Numbered from the stretch's first letter, positions 1 to 7,695 are shown. The stretch is 64,000 bases of DNA from Chengkuizengella sediminis (GCF_010078385.1 NZ_SIJC01000003.1:124001-188000), one strand, 5' to 3'. Numbers and translations: made by a program. Notes: generated from the letters alone by a model not told the origin.

Positions 1-234
1 CCTCCCTTGTGAATGTACATAAGTAAAATGACCTTTCCTATTATCCCTTGGGTATTTATCTGCAATATAATTTAAAAACCCGTTTGAACCTAAAGCGTAA
101 TCAATCGCTTCTGTATAAAGTAAATTAAATGACATGGGGTGCTTAAAACAAATGATCTCAGCTTCAGCATGAAGCTCTTGCTTTAAACGTAGTTGAAACC
201 TGTGTTTACGGTCTAACCTTCTTCTTCCCTCCAT
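1..234 (-). CDS. Par-operon small basic protein, partial
   Basis: The third gene of the par operon, cut by the window edge. The complete copy elsewhere in the window has 80 residues, so only its last few codons are missing. It is short, starts with a very basic Met-Glu-Gly-Arg-Arg-Arg segment and has no domain I recognise. It follows the ParR-like gene with an 82-nt gap that contains a 14-bp palindrome. A role in segregation or copy control is inferred only from operon position. Confidence 0.7.
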   Translation of the reverse strand, partial: MEGRRRLDRKHRFQLRLKQELHAEAEIICFKHPMSFNLLYTEAIDYALGSNGFLNYIADKYPRDNRKGHFTYVHSQGR

Positions 235-270
235 TTAATCAATCACCTCAATTTTTTCAAAGTTAAGTTC

Positions 271-284
271 GATGTCATGACATC
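271..284. repeat. 14-bp perfect palindrome inside par operon
   Basis: GATGTCATGACATC is a perfect palindrome between the ParR-like gene and the next gene. It is conserved in the second par cassette (21784-21797). It could be a protein-binding site or an mRNA element. An 11-nt part (TCATGACATCA) also occurs downstream of the integrase near 5791. Confidence 0.5.
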
Positions 285-316
285 ATAGTATCTAGTTTTG
301 TACGGTAGGGGAGAGG

Positions 317-538
317 TTAACCCAAAAGGTTAAGTATCTCCCCTTCATCCCTAGAACCATCCTCTCTTTTCAACTTCCGTGGTGTTGGTTGAGACTCTTT
401 CCCTTCCATCCAATGAAAAAGCACCTCTTTAATGAAGGAAGAGCGATTGCTGCTTTGTTCATTCAACCAATTCAACATATTCATATGATGTTTATTATTT
501 GGGTTAAAAGCGATTTGAACATTAATTTGCCCTTTCAT
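317..538 (-). CDS. ParR-like small DNA-binding protein
   Basis: A 73-residue protein starting inside the 3' end of the ParM-like gene (17-nt overlap), the usual layout of type II plasmid segregation operons. The first half has a ribbon-helix-helix look: a beta-like N-terminus (QINVQIAF) followed by helices with SSNRSSFIKEVL. The C-terminus is polar. In ParM systems the small partner binds the centromere and nucleates the filament. ParR identity rests on position and size plus the RHH-like pattern, so it is an inference. A hairpin overlaps the stop codon. Confidence 0.7.
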   Translation of the reverse strand: MKGQINVQIAFNPNNKHHMNMLNWLNEQSSNRSSFIKEVLFHWMEGKESQPTPRKLKREDGSRDEGEILNLLG

Positions 539-1331
539 ATGCTACACGCCCCATTTCATACATACCTAACGCATTAGCAAAATGATGATTGTGATTGATC
601 GTGATATTGCTGTTTGGATATTGTTCTTTCACATAGACATCCATTTCAGGTGCTTTTCCACCTATCAACATGATCCTTTCATCAAAATCATTCCACTTTT
701 TTTCTAATTTGAACTTAATACCCCGTATGATGGACCTGAAATCTGTATCAATTAAGCTCTCGAAGCCAAAATCAAAGGTATGACTTCGTTTATCAGTGAG
801 TCTACGGTTACGGATCGCAATAGCGTGAATTGTAGATGAACCAAAATCAAGTATGTTTAAATCGTTGTGTATTGGCATTGAGTAGTAAGCTGCCATTCCT
901 TCAGGTGCTACACCAACATTATGGATCGTGATTCTATAGTCTTTATGATTGACTTTGAAATGTTTGGTCCCTATCAGCATGTTTTTAAGTACTTCTCTTT
1001 CTTTTAACGTGTTAATGCCAAATGGATTCCCTACAACAATACTAAAATCCGTTCCTGGCATCCTGCTAAATGCTGCAAATAGATTAATCAAAGTAACTGT
1101 ATTAGATTTGTGCCAATCAGGAGAGTTCAAATAATTCTGTCCTTCTCTTTCAGCTAGATCACCCACAAAAAACATTTGGTTTTTATACTCTACGACCATG
1201 TTTTGGTCGTCTAGTGGAACATCACCCCTCAACTCTCTAAACGTTGATACACATGATAAATGACTTTGTGTGCCCCCTCTCCATTTTATCTTTGTTCTAA
1301 ACTTGCCAATATCTGCACCAACTGTAATCAT
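522..1331 (-). CDS. ParM/StbA-like actin-type segregation ATPase
   Basis: A 269-residue actin-fold protein. Visible motifs are an N-terminal phosphate-1 loop (GADIGKFRTKIK), a central phosphate-2 loop (LDFGSSTIHAIAI), an adenosine-type motif (IMLIGGKAPE) and a connect-2-like segment (HFANALGMYEMG). At about 270 residues it is shorter than R1 ParM (about 320). Members of this family form dynamic filaments that segregate plasmids or plasmid-prophages. It heads an operon with the ParR-like gene, and its start lies just after a repeat-rich, palindromic region. The match is to the actin-like family; the plasmid or prophage role is inferred. Confidence 0.85.
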   Translation of the reverse strand: MITVGADIGKFRTKIKWRGGTQSHLSCVSTFRELRGDVPLDDQNMVVEYKNQMFFVGDLAEREGQNYLNSPDWHKSNTVTLINLFAAFSRMPGTDFSIVVGNPFGINTLKEREVLKNMLIGTKHFKVNHKDYRITIHNVGVAPEGMAAYYSMPIHNDLNILDFGSSTIHAIAIRNRRLTDKRSHTFDFGFESLIDTDFRSIIRGIKFKLEKKWNDFDERIMLIGGKAPEMDVYVKEQYPNSNITINHNHHFANALGMYEMGRVAYERAN

Positions 1332-1343
1332 TTCATCACTCCT

Positions 1344-1408
1344 TTAGATGTTATCTAGATATTATCTAGTACCTAAAATTTTTGATTAGATGTTATCTAG
1401 ATATTATC
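1344..1408. promoter_or_regulatory. Two palindromic repeats, candidate operator or centromere
   Basis: Two copies of a 23-nt repeat lie 42 bp apart (about four helical turns) between the divergent ParM-like and regulator genes. Each has a TATCTAGATA palindromic core with GAT/ATC arms. The same pair occurs at 22857-22921. Position fits either a parC-type site for the ParR-like protein or an operator for the divergent HTH protein; the sequence alone does not separate these. Confidence 0.7.
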
Positions 1409-1524
1409 CGCCCCATTTGTTAAGAGTGTATTAGCTACTGGTTGTCCACTATTCCTAATTGATTAGGAATATTTTTATAGAGTTTTGGGAATAATGGTGA
1501 TACGTATAAAAAAGGAGAGGTTAG

Positions 1525-1746
1525 ATGTTTGGATTAGGGAAGAATAGAAGTGATTTAGGTAAGTATTTAGATAGGGATGGTTTGACGCAGGATTGGTTAA
1601 AAGAAGAGACGGGATTAAACAAGAATACTGTCGGTGATTTATGTTCAGGAAATAGATCACCCAATGCTAGGACTATGGGGAAAATAATAAAAGCCCTACG
1701 TGAAAGAGACCCTTCCGTTAGAGCTGATCAGTTTTGGGATTTGTGA
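1525..1746 (+). CDS. Cro/CI-type HTH regulator of the element
   Basis: A 73-residue helix-turn-helix protein divergent from the ParM-like gene, preceded by a strong AAAGGAGAGG ribosome site. The HTH is TQDWLKEETGLNKNTVGDLC, followed by a basic helix, and the protein ends RADQFWDL. It is probably the repressor or copy-control regulator of the integrated element. Its counterpart at 23042 shares both ends but is diverged in the recognition helix, unlike the almost identical flanking par genes. That suggests different immunity or incompatibility specificity. Confidence 0.8.
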   Translation: MFGLGKNRSDLGKYLDRDGLTQDWLKEETGLNKNTVGDLCSGNRSPNARTMGKIIKALRERDPSVRADQFWDL

Positions 1747-1821
1747 TTGTATGTATTGCCCGCTATTAGTTAAGTGATTTTAATATTTGTATAATTGTTT
1801 AAACTTACGAAGTAGTAAAAA

Positions 1822-2274
1822 CTATTCATAATCTTTTTTTAATTCAATCAACAGATATTGTAATTCACTAATACTTTGTTCATCTAAAGGATCTTTTAAT
1901 AGTTTATCTATTACTTGAATTAATTCCTGTTTTTTACTTATATCATCTATATCTTTATTCATATAAGCCATCTGAAGTAAATGCTCTAATATTTGTTTGG
2001 AATAAACACTCACACTATCGTAAGTTCTTTGATCATCATAAGTGGTAAAATTAGAAATGCTTTCAGCTCTACTTGCATATCTAATAACTTCTGATAAACC
2101 TGCATCATTCTCTAAAGATCGTTTAATTTGTTTTAAGCTTTGTATAAATTGCCTATCTATAGAGTTTTGTTCTCTACTTTCTCTTTTTATCTCGTTCATT
2201 TGATATACGTTAAATGATATTGATAAAATAAGTACTCCGATGAACAAAACAGTGATTGTATTAAATTTCTTCAT
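1822..2274 (-). CDS. Membrane-anchored protein of unknown function
   Basis: 150 residues with an N-terminal hydrophobic segment (about residues 7-25) and then a charged, helical extracytoplasmic part with no cysteines. I recognise no family. It lies 55 nt downstream of a secreted protein gene on the same strand, so the two are probably co-transcribed. Base composition is very AT-rich, as in the rest of this element. It is likely cargo of the integrated element. Confidence 0.6.
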   Translation of the reverse strand: MKKFNTITVLFIGVLILSISFNVYQMNEIKRESREQNSIDRQFIQSLKQIKRSLENDAGLSEVIRYASRAESISNFTTYDDQRTYDSVSVYSKQILEHLLQMAYMNKDIDDISKKQELIQVIDKLLKDPLDEQSISELQYLLIELKKDYE

Positions 2275-2329
2275 TTAAAAACTCCTTTATTATTAATAAG
2301 GAGGGATTCCCCCTCCTTATTAATACTTA

Positions 2330-3307
2330 TTACCAATTTCTAACTTGAACATCCCCATACACTATATCAAAATCTTCCTTTTGGCCTATTGAAATAGCAC
2401 CGCCTGAAGGAATTGAAACAGATGGTGAAATACTAATTGATTTTTCTTGATGAGCATAACTAGAATATGCATCTGCAATAGTTAAACTAGGAAGTTGTTT
2501 TTCTATGTCATATCTCATATAACCTCTATGGTTAGAAGTTTTAACAATGAACCCATCCCCATTTAATGAATGAGATCGATCTGCTAAATCTATGGTATAA
2601 GCAATTCCTCCAACATCTCTTTTTTTCACCAGATTAGTAATCATTTCTGTGCCAGTTGTATCATTAAGATGGTCAATATAATCAAACTTATAATTAGCAC
2701 TCTCAGAGCCTCTAATTGAAGACATGTTTTGGCCAATTCCGATTGCAAAGACATCTTTATCTGTATAAAAAGGCAATTTAGTCCATTCAAATCTACTTGA
2801 AACGGTCCCTGTTCCATCAGTACGTGTCCAAATCCAAGTTTCTAGTTTAAGCCAACCTGAATCAGTATCTACATCAGAGTCTTCACCAGCAGCTAAAGCA
2901 CTAACAGTATTTTTCTTTTGTAGTGGTACTTCTTGAACAGTAGCTAAAGCAACAACAGTATCACTCATAAGTAATGGTTCATTTTTAGCTTTTTCCTCGT
3001 TTTTAGTTTTTTCGTATTTTTCTTTCGTTGTTTTCTTAACTGTTGTCTTTTTTGTTTTTAGATCCGTTATAAATTCATAATATTCTTCTTTTTTAGATAC
3101 TTCAGAAGCTAGATTTACATTTAAAAAATATAAAACCTCTTCATCTGATAGATCATTTATATGTTCATCTGATAATTTAAATCTTTCTTGTACATTTTCT
3201 CTGTCTTTTTCACTTACTTTTAAAGTTTGTGCCTCAATTAGATTTAAATTGAACGAAGAAATAACTAGTGCAAATAATAATGATACTTTTAAAATTTTTG
3301 ATAACAT
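2330..3307 (-). CDS. Secreted protein of unknown function
   Basis: 325 residues. A signal peptide is visible (basic start, hydrophobic stretch at about residues 8-22, IEAQ near the cleavage site). A Lys/Glu/Thr-rich linker of low complexity follows (about residues 80-115), then a beta-rich domain with Trp/Thr-rich segments (WLKLETWIWTRTDGTG). I do not recognise the C-terminal domain. It is first in a two-gene unit with the anchored protein downstream. Export cargo of the element is the most that can be inferred. Confidence 0.65.
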   Translation of the reverse strand: MLSKILKVSLLFALVISSFNLNLIEAQTLKVSEKDRENVQERFKLSDEHINDLSDEEVLYFLNVNLASEVSKKEEYYEFITDLKTKKTTVKKTTKEKYEKTKNEEKAKNEPLLMSDTVVALATVQEVPLQKKNTVSALAAGEDSDVDTDSGWLKLETWIWTRTDGTGTVSSRFEWTKLPFYTDKDVFAIGIGQNMSSIRGSESANYKFDYIDHLNDTTGTEMITNLVKKRDVGGIAYTIDLADRSHSLNGDGFIVKTSNHRGYMRYDIEKQLPSLTIADAYSSYAHQEKSISISPSVSIPSGGAISIGQKEDFDIVYGDVQVRNW

Positions 3308-3639
3308 AAATTTCTCAACTCTCCTAAAATAATAGTCTGTACCTCTTGCGCAAGATTATTAAATTATATATATTTTATCTTATTATATCAAGGAAAGTTT
3401 ATATAATTTTCTAAATTAATATTATTAATGGAAAAAATAGAAATATTAGATAATAATTACCTTAACAATTCAGGAGGGCAGGCACTTTACTGGGTTTAGG
3501 TATTTTTATGATTCTAATGTTTACCGATACCTTTTTTGCTAAAACTGACACTGAAAATAAATCAATAAAAATTGATATAAAGAAAGGCACAATTGACAAT
3601 GAAAAAAGCAACATTTTATCACTTAAATTCACCAATCTC

Positions 3640-3721
3640 CATCATCTTAACGGTAAATCACATTTAATATTCCCACCTCTAACAAGTCCGTTCAAAACTT
3701 TCGTTCAAGGTCGGTAAGCAT
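3640..3721 (-). pseudogene. Decayed winged-helix gene (relic of the 23518 homologue)
   Basis: The reverse strand starts MLTDLERK like the intact 82-residue gene at 23518-23766, then jumps out of frame to a piece matching its ..GLV(K/R)G..IEC.. region. An internal deletion of roughly 100 bp has destroyed the gene. The adjoining yolD gene is missing altogether, while its upstream LexA-type box remains. This identifies the left element as an older, eroded relative of the right one. Confidence 0.75.
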
Positions 3722-3770
3722 CTAAATCACCTCAACAGAAATACCATTTTAAATTTTTCTAAATAAATAT

Positions 3771-3784
3771 GGAACATTTGTTCA
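3771..3784. promoter_or_regulatory. Orphan LexA/SOS box
   Basis: GGAACATTTGTTCA contains GAAC-N4-GTTC, the core of the Bacillus LexA (DinR) box. The same box with the same downstream ATTATATAAGAG lies upstream of the intact yolD at 24125. Here yolD itself has been deleted, so the box no longer has its gene. Confidence 0.7.
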
Positions 3785-3955
3785 TATTATATAAGAGGTA
3801 CAGAAGAATACGCAAGAGCACAATTTTATAAATCCAAAACAAACGCCCAATCAAAACACTATTAAAATCATATGATGGATTACGAGTATAAAGAGCACTA
3901 GAACAATTTCAAAAAAAAACAGAAGACTTGGCTAACTCACTTTCAATATGATGTA

Positions 3956-3985
3956 AACCTCACTACTTATGTAGTGGGGTTTTAA
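3956..3985 (+). terminator. Rho-independent terminator-like hairpin
   Basis: CCTCACTAC and GTAGTGGGG form a 9-bp stem with a four-base loop, followed by TTTTAA. The same hairpin recurs before each YjcZ-like gene in the window (4253 on the plus strand; 26291 and 26578 on the minus strand). It seems to belong to a repeated gene-plus-terminator module. Confidence 0.7.
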
Positions 3986-4043
3986 TCTATGAAAAATGTG
4001 TACTTGTATCAGAGCATTAACCCAAGCAGTTAATATTTTTCAA

Positions 4044-4052
4044 CATAGTATA
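4044..4052 (+). promoter_or_regulatory. CATAnnnTA-type -10 of first YjcZ-like gene
   Basis: CATAGTATA, 33 nt before the start codon, matches the -10 class seen at the other YjcZ-like and Cys-rich genes. The matching upstream motif is degraded here (CCCAAGCA in place of GTCCAATCA). CATAnnnTA is the known -10 consensus of sigma-K promoters and close to that of sigma-E. Confidence 0.5.
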
Positions 4053-4085
4053 TATTACATCAAATAATTGAAAGGAGGGATTTTT

Positions 4086-4208
4086 ATGAGTAGTCACAGT
4101 GGTTCTGGAGCTGCATTAGTTCTAGTTTTATTTATACTACTTGTAATAATATTATTAGCTTCTTGGAGTATGGCTCCCACCTGTGTTTTTGCAGGATATT
4201 CGCTTTAA
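4086..4208 (+). CDS. YjcZ-like tiny transmembrane protein
   Basis: A 40-residue protein: a short Ser/Gly N-terminus (MSSHSGSGAA), one transmembrane segment (LVLVLFILLVIILLAS), then a short tail with a Cys. This matches the tiny transmembrane YjcZ family of Bacillales sporulation-associated proteins. The ribosome site AAAGGAGG lies 8 nt before the start. It has a paralogue immediately downstream and two on the minus strand near 26 kb. Confidence 0.8.
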   Translation: MSSHSGSGAALVLVLFILLVIILLASWSMAPTCVFAGYSL

Positions 4209-4252
4209 AAAAAATTAAAAGGACTTAATAAATAAAAACAAATCTACGGAAA

Positions 4253-4278
4253 CCTCACTATTTATGTAGTGGGGTTTT
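4253..4278 (+). terminator. Terminator hairpin between YjcZ-like genes
   Basis: CCTCACTA pairs with TAGTGGGG across a six-base loop, followed by TTTT. It is nearly the same sequence as the hairpin at 3956 and is followed by the same downstream words (AAAATGTGTACTTG). Confidence 0.65.
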
Positions 4279-4313
4279 AAACTATCAAAAATGTGTACTT
4301 GCCCTAGGATACC

Positions 4314-4348
4314 CGTCCAATCAAAATAGATTATCCTTTCATAGTATA
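4314..4348 (+). promoter_or_regulatory. Shared promoter motif, second YjcZ-like gene
   Basis: CGTCCAATCAAAA, a 13-nt spacer, then CATAGTATA. Both boxes and the spacing recur upstream of the Cys-rich genes (18203, 18955, 20387, 24196) and another YjcZ-like gene (26510). The -10 resembles sigma-E/sigma-K promoters, so expression in the sporulating mother cell is inferred. Confidence 0.65.
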
Positions 4349-4380
4349 TAGTACATCATAAATAGAAAGGAGGCGTTTTT

Positions 4381-4473
4381 ATGGGTGCAGTTATTGTTTT
4401 AGTACTCTTTATTCTTTTAGTTATTATCTTGTTAGCTTCTTGGATTTGTACTTTCGGGTCCGGGTGTTTTTGA
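4381..4473 (+). CDS. YjcZ-like tiny transmembrane protein
   Basis: 30 residues, almost all one transmembrane helix (VIVLVLFILLVIILLAS), ending CTFGSGCF. It has a strong AAAGGAGG ribosome site. The last codons run straight into what was the start of a Cys-rich gene: the sequence after its stop codes, in another frame, for DESICDCCVCPMQC. The 3' end therefore looks like a recombination junction. Confidence 0.75.
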   Translation: MGAVIVLVLFILLVIILLASWICTFGSGCF

Positions 4474-4504
4474 TGAGTCCATATGTGATTGCTGTGTTTG
4501 TCCT

Positions 4505-5710
4505 ATGCAGTGTGTTTTGGAACAAATGGTTAATGTAGGGGTAGTAGCTATTGCAACTCCTACATTTGTAATCAATGGTGTTATTATAAATCAAGTCAAA
4601 GATTTTATAGCATTCACAAACATTGGCGATATTCCTATTTGTCAAATTACTGCAGCCGCAAAAAAATTGTTAGCCGAGTTCCAAGTTGAAGTTCAATCCG
4701 GTGAATATATAGCGCCTGAAAAAATGAAATTTTGTGATTTTGTAGGGGAATGGAAGGAAAAGTATGCTATGAAAGAACTATCCCCTCTTACTTTTAAAAC
4801 TTATGGATATAATTTAAAAAACCACATTCTTCCTGAGTTTGGACATATGAGGATCGATCAAATAAAGCCCATGCACATAATAACGTTTTTAGACAACCTA
4901 AGTAGGTCAGGAGCAAGAAAAGATGGAAAAGGAGAACAACTTTCTAGCGGAACAATAGAGGTAATATATCGTACTATAAAAAATGTCCTGAATAGAGCAA
5001 AAGATTGGGATTTAATAAATAAACACCCTATGGAAGGAATCAAAAAACCTAAAGTGGAAAAACAAGAATTAAATTACTATGATGAAAATGAAGCTCAGTT
5101 TGTTATCGAAGCTTTATATAACGAGCCTATAATGTGGAGATTGTTTATTTTAGGAGCAATGATAGGTGGTTTAAGAAGAGGGGAACTCCTTGGATTGGAA
5201 TGGTCTGATATAGACTTTGATCAATTAACAATCACAGTGAATAAAAGCATATCCTTAACCAATAAAAAAGGGGCCATAATAAAAGAACCAAAAACAGAAA
5301 AGTCTAAAAGAAAAGTGGACATGCCTGAGTGGTATCTAATTGAACTTAAAGAATATCAAACAGAGTGGAAGTTATCTAAACAAAATGCAGAAGAGTCTTG
5401 GGAAGGTGGAAATAGAGAATTTATATTTCATGGAGGATTAGGAAAACCACTTTATCACACTTATCCAAGTGAATGGTGGAAGAAATTCATCAAGAGACAC
5501 GGGTTGAAATACATTAGATTCCATGATTTACGACATAGTTCAGCAACAATTCTAATTGAAAATGATGTATCATTAAAAGCTATCCAAGAACGGTTAGGAC
5601 ATTCAAATTATAATACTACGGCAGATATATATGCTCATGTTACTAAGAAAATTAGCAGACAAGCAGCTGAAAAATTCGATAAATTTAATACAAAAGCAAA
5701 AAAGTCCTGA
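4505..5710 (+). CDS. Chimeric tyrosine integrase with Cys-rich N-terminal domain
   Basis: 401 residues. The first 50 or so match the N-terminal half of the Cys-rich family (..MQCVLEQ.. to FPICQIT-like IPICQITA). From AAAKKLLAEFQVEVQSG the protein is a Tn916/phage-type tyrosine recombinase with a SAM-like core-binding domain and a catalytic domain. Catalytic residues are visible: Arg in GGLRRGELLGLEW, His-x-x-Arg in HDLRHSSA, His in ERLGHSN and Tyr in DIYAH. The usual N-terminal arm-binding domain is absent. The frame continues upstream to 4436 through DESICDCCVCP without an ATG, so the Cys-rich part has lost its normal start and ATG 4505 is the best available. Activity is uncertain. Confidence 0.8.
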   Translation: MQCVLEQMVNVGVVAIATPTFVINGVIINQVKDFIAFTNIGDIPICQITAAAKKLLAEFQVEVQSGEYIAPEKMKFCDFVGEWKEKYAMKELSPLTFKTYGYNLKNHILPEFGHMRIDQIKPMHIITFLDNLSRSGARKDGKGEQLSSGTIEVIYRTIKNVLNRAKDWDLINKHPMEGIKKPKVEKQELNYYDENEAQFVIEALYNEPIMWRLFILGAMIGGLRRGELLGLEWSDIDFDQLTITVNKSISLTNKKGAIIKEPKTEKSKRKVDMPEWYLIELKEYQTEWKLSKQNAEESWEGGNREFIFHGGLGKPLYHTYPSEWWKKFIKRHGLKYIRFHDLRHSSATILIENDVSLKAIQERLGHSNYNTTADIYAHVTKKISRQAAEKFDKFNTKAKKS

Positions 5711-5713
5711 AAA

Positions 5714-5735
5714 AATCCGTTCCCAATCCGTTCCC
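5714..5735. repeat. Tandem AATCCGTTCCC repeat after integrase
   Basis: Two perfect 11-nt direct repeats abut just after the integrase stop codon. Short direct repeats here often serve as integrase arm sites; that role is inferred. The tRNA-Leu 3' end, a common integration target, is about 105 nt further right. Confidence 0.45.
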
Positions 5736-5807
5736 AATTCAGTTTTTCAACAATGTTTTCACTTTCTTTTAAGTGATTAAAACCGAAATCATGACATCAA
5801 AAAAACC

Positions 5808-5826
5808 CTTGTATATCAAGGACTCT
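5808..5826 (-). terminator. Terminator of tRNA-Leu
   Basis: On the minus strand CCTTG-ATATA-CAAGG is followed by GTTTTTTT, just downstream of the tRNA-Leu gene. Confidence 0.7.
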
Positions 5827-5840
5827 GAGGTTTATATGTA

Positions 5841-5926
5841 TGGTGCGGTCGAGAGGACTCGAACCTCCACGAGCGTAAGCTCACTACCCCCTCAAGGTAG
5901 CGTGTCTGCCATTCCACCACGACCGC
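5841..5926 (-). tRNA. tRNA-Leu (GAG)
   Basis: The minus strand folds as a class II tRNA with a GCGGTCG acceptor, a TTCGAGT T-loop, a long variable arm and an encoded CCA. The anticodon stem CTACC/GGTAG encloses TTGAGGG, giving anticodon GAG. An integrase gene ends about 130 nt downstream of its 3' end, so this tRNA may be an attachment target. Confidence 0.93.
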
Positions 5927-6078
5927 ATGTAAAAAAGCTATTAAGAAAAAAAATAACGGTGATCTTGCGGTATATTCTCATTTCAAGATGAAAATCTTAT
6001 TAATGAAGAATATGCTCCGACTAACCTTCCGCTCTGTTACATTGAAATATCTAGTTGTGAGTTTGTTGTTGTTTTTGT

Positions 6079-6153
6079 TGGTGACCCGTACGGGATTCGA
6101 ACCCGTGTTACCGCCGTGAAAGGGCGGTGTCTTAACCGCTTGACCAACGGGCC
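6079..6153 (-). tRNA. tRNA-Glu (TTC)
   Basis: The minus strand gives GGCCCGT acceptor pairing with ACGGGTC, discriminator A and encoded CCA. The anticodon stem CCGCC/GGCGG holds CTTTCAC, so the anticodon is TTC. Confidence 0.95.
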
Positions 6154-6236
6154 ATGTTTTTGACGACAAGGATTATTATAACGGATTACTTTTAGATTGT
6201 CTACTGTTATTTTCTTCTTTTTTAAATAAATATAAT

Positions 6237-6267
6237 AAGAGCTAAATCAATGCTCGATTTAGCTCTT
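6237..6267 (-). terminator. Hairpin after the copper-amine-oxidase-like gene
   Basis: A 12-bp inverted repeat (AAGAGCTAAATC/GATTTAGCTCTT) with a 7-nt loop just past the stop codon of the upstream minus-strand gene. The U-tract is weak, but stem strength and position support termination. Confidence 0.65.
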
Positions 6268-6278
6268 TGTCCTATCTA

Positions 6279-7313
6279 TTATTCAACTAATATTTTTTCG
6301 GCAGTTCCAATAGGAGGTAAGCTTTTTGTCACTTTAGGACCATAAAAAACATAGACTTTTGCTCCCTCTTTTAATTGATCTTTAGAAATTTCAGTTTGAT
6401 CCTTTGCATTTATAAACTCAGTTTGTTCTGTAATGTTTAATTTTATTTCATCATAACCATTAACTCCTATTTTTCGACCTTCTACAATGATTTGATTTAA
6501 TTCATCAGTAGTTGTTTCAACTACTGTCCCATAAGTTCCACCATATTGCTCTATAGGAATTTCTTCTTTTACTGTTATCTTCTGTGCGTTTGTCATTGGT
6601 GGGTAACTCATGGTCATGATTAAATCATGTTCTACCTCAATTTCCATTCCAAGAGACAAGTCACTTACTGTTATTTCTTGTTTATTTTTTGAAATGATTT
6701 TTGTCTGTTCCGAAATGATTAATAGAACACCATTTGTGTAACCATTAATCTCCACTAATGTTGTCTCTTCATGATCTGAAATATTGGTAATGATTCCTTC
6801 TCTTTTAACAAAATCCTGTTCTGCAACTTCTTCAGCATATCTAATCTGAATGGTTCCTGTTTCAGAGATAGTCACATTAACATGTAGCTTTTCAATCACG
6901 TAGTCTACCTGTACATAAACTGTTCCCTCAAACAATTCATATAGTAAGTTCGAATCGTTTATATTTTTTTGACCAACATTCAACTCTAAATGGTCATTAC
7001 CTTCGTATAATTCAACTTTTTTCTTAAATCCATCCCATTTGACCTGATACCCTAGTGCACTTGCCACATCTCTCAATGGAAGCATAATCAAATTTTGATC
7101 ATTAAGATACGGAACTTTATTACCCGTTAACATGGTACCATTCACTTCAAGAGAATATTGTTTATTTTGCAATAAAGTTGTCTTCATTAATTCTTTGTTA
7201 CTCATCGTGTGAATTTGCTTCAAATTCTCAATATTAGCATATGTATAATTCCCACCTGCTCCTGTTATCAAAGTGCTAATTACAGCCAAACTCAACCATT
7301 TAGTAAGTTTCAT
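6279..7313 (-). CDS. Secreted copper-amine-oxidase-like N-terminal domain protein
   Basis: 344 residues with a signal peptide (MKLTKWLSLAVISTLITGAGG). A stalk-like domain of the copper amine oxidase N-terminal family follows (about residues 60-155; motifs MLPLRDVASALGY, VKWDG). The rest is two similar beta-rich stretches, each with an I/V-x-G-x motif and a Thr-Glu-rich strand (about 165-250 and 255-344). In Paenibacillaceae such domains occur in many cell-wall proteins of unknown role. It carries no catalytic oxidase domain. It is probably monocistronic, flanked by tRNA genes. Confidence 0.75.
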   Translation of the reverse strand: MKLTKWLSLAVISTLITGAGGNYTYANIENLKQIHTMSNKELMKTTLLQNKQYSLEVNGTMLTGNKVPYLNDQNLIMLPLRDVASALGYQVKWDGFKKKVELYEGNDHLELNVGQKNINDSNLLYELFEGTVYVQVDYVIEKLHVNVTISETGTIQIRYAEEVAEQDFVKREGIITNISDHEETTLVEINGYTNGVLLIISEQTKIISKNKQEITVSDLSLGMEIEVEHDLIMTMSYPPMTNAQKITVKEEIPIEQYGGTYGTVVETTTDELNQIIVEGRKIGVNGYDEIKLNITEQTEFINAKDQTEISKDQLKEGAKVYVFYGPKVTKSLPPIGTAEKILVE

Positions 7314-7461
7314 GTTGTTCTCCCTCTCATATTTATCTAGATTTTATTACTCAAACAAATTAGTAAACCTTTCTTTCATAAACGATCCATGTATTTAAAA
7401 GGTTGCAGATAAACATTATAAAAATTAGGTTTGTCATTGATCCCATGTATTATTAATGAAA

Positions 7462-7493
7462 AACAAAAAAACCACTGACAAGATCAGTGGTTT
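7462..7493 (-). terminator. Terminator of tRNA-Asn/tRNA-Ser unit
   Basis: On the minus strand AAACCACTGA-TCTTG-TCAGTGGTTT is followed by TTTTGTTTTT, directly downstream of the tRNA-Ser gene. Confidence 0.85.
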
Positions 7494-7509
7494 GACTTAT
7501 ATGTATAAG

Positions 7510-7600
7510 TGGCGGAGAGAGTGGGATTCGAACCCACGCACGCATTACACGACTACTCCCTTAGCAGAGGAGCCCCTTATAGCCACTTGGGTATCTCTCC
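7510..7600 (-). tRNA. tRNA-Ser (GCT)
   Basis: Class II tRNA on the minus strand with a GGAGAGA acceptor, discriminator G and encoded CCA. The anticodon stem CTCCT/GGGAG encloses CTGCTAA, giving GCT. It is one nucleotide from tRNA-Asn and co-transcribed with it. Confidence 0.95.
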
Positions 7601-7601
7601 T

Positions 7602-7677
7602 TGGCTCCCCGAACAGGACTCGAACCTGTGACAACTCGGTTAACAGCCGAGTGCTCTACCAACTGAGCTATCAGGGA
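7602..7677 (-). tRNA. tRNA-Asn (GTT)
   Basis: The minus-strand TCCCTGA acceptor pairs with TCGGGGA; CCA is encoded. The anticodon stem CTCGG/CCGAG encloses CTGTTAA, giving GTT. Confidence 0.95.
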
Positions 7678-7695
7678 AGGACAATAAATAATTTA

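Larger units (their letters stand above)
1..1437. repeat. Left copy of 1.44-kb par-cassette repeat
   Basis: This block is almost identical, in the same orientation, to 21514-22950. It covers the ParM-like gene, the ParR-like gene, most of a third gene and the repeat-rich upstream region. ParM-like proteins differ at 9 of 269 residues and ParR-like proteins at 1 of 73. Similarity stops abruptly just before the divergent regulator gene, so the boundary is sharp. The block probably continues left of the window. Confidence 0.9.

Noticed and set aside
3508-3717. 69-codon plus frame
   Set aside because: Its second half is antisense to the decayed winged-helix relic and it has no convincing ribosome site or domain.
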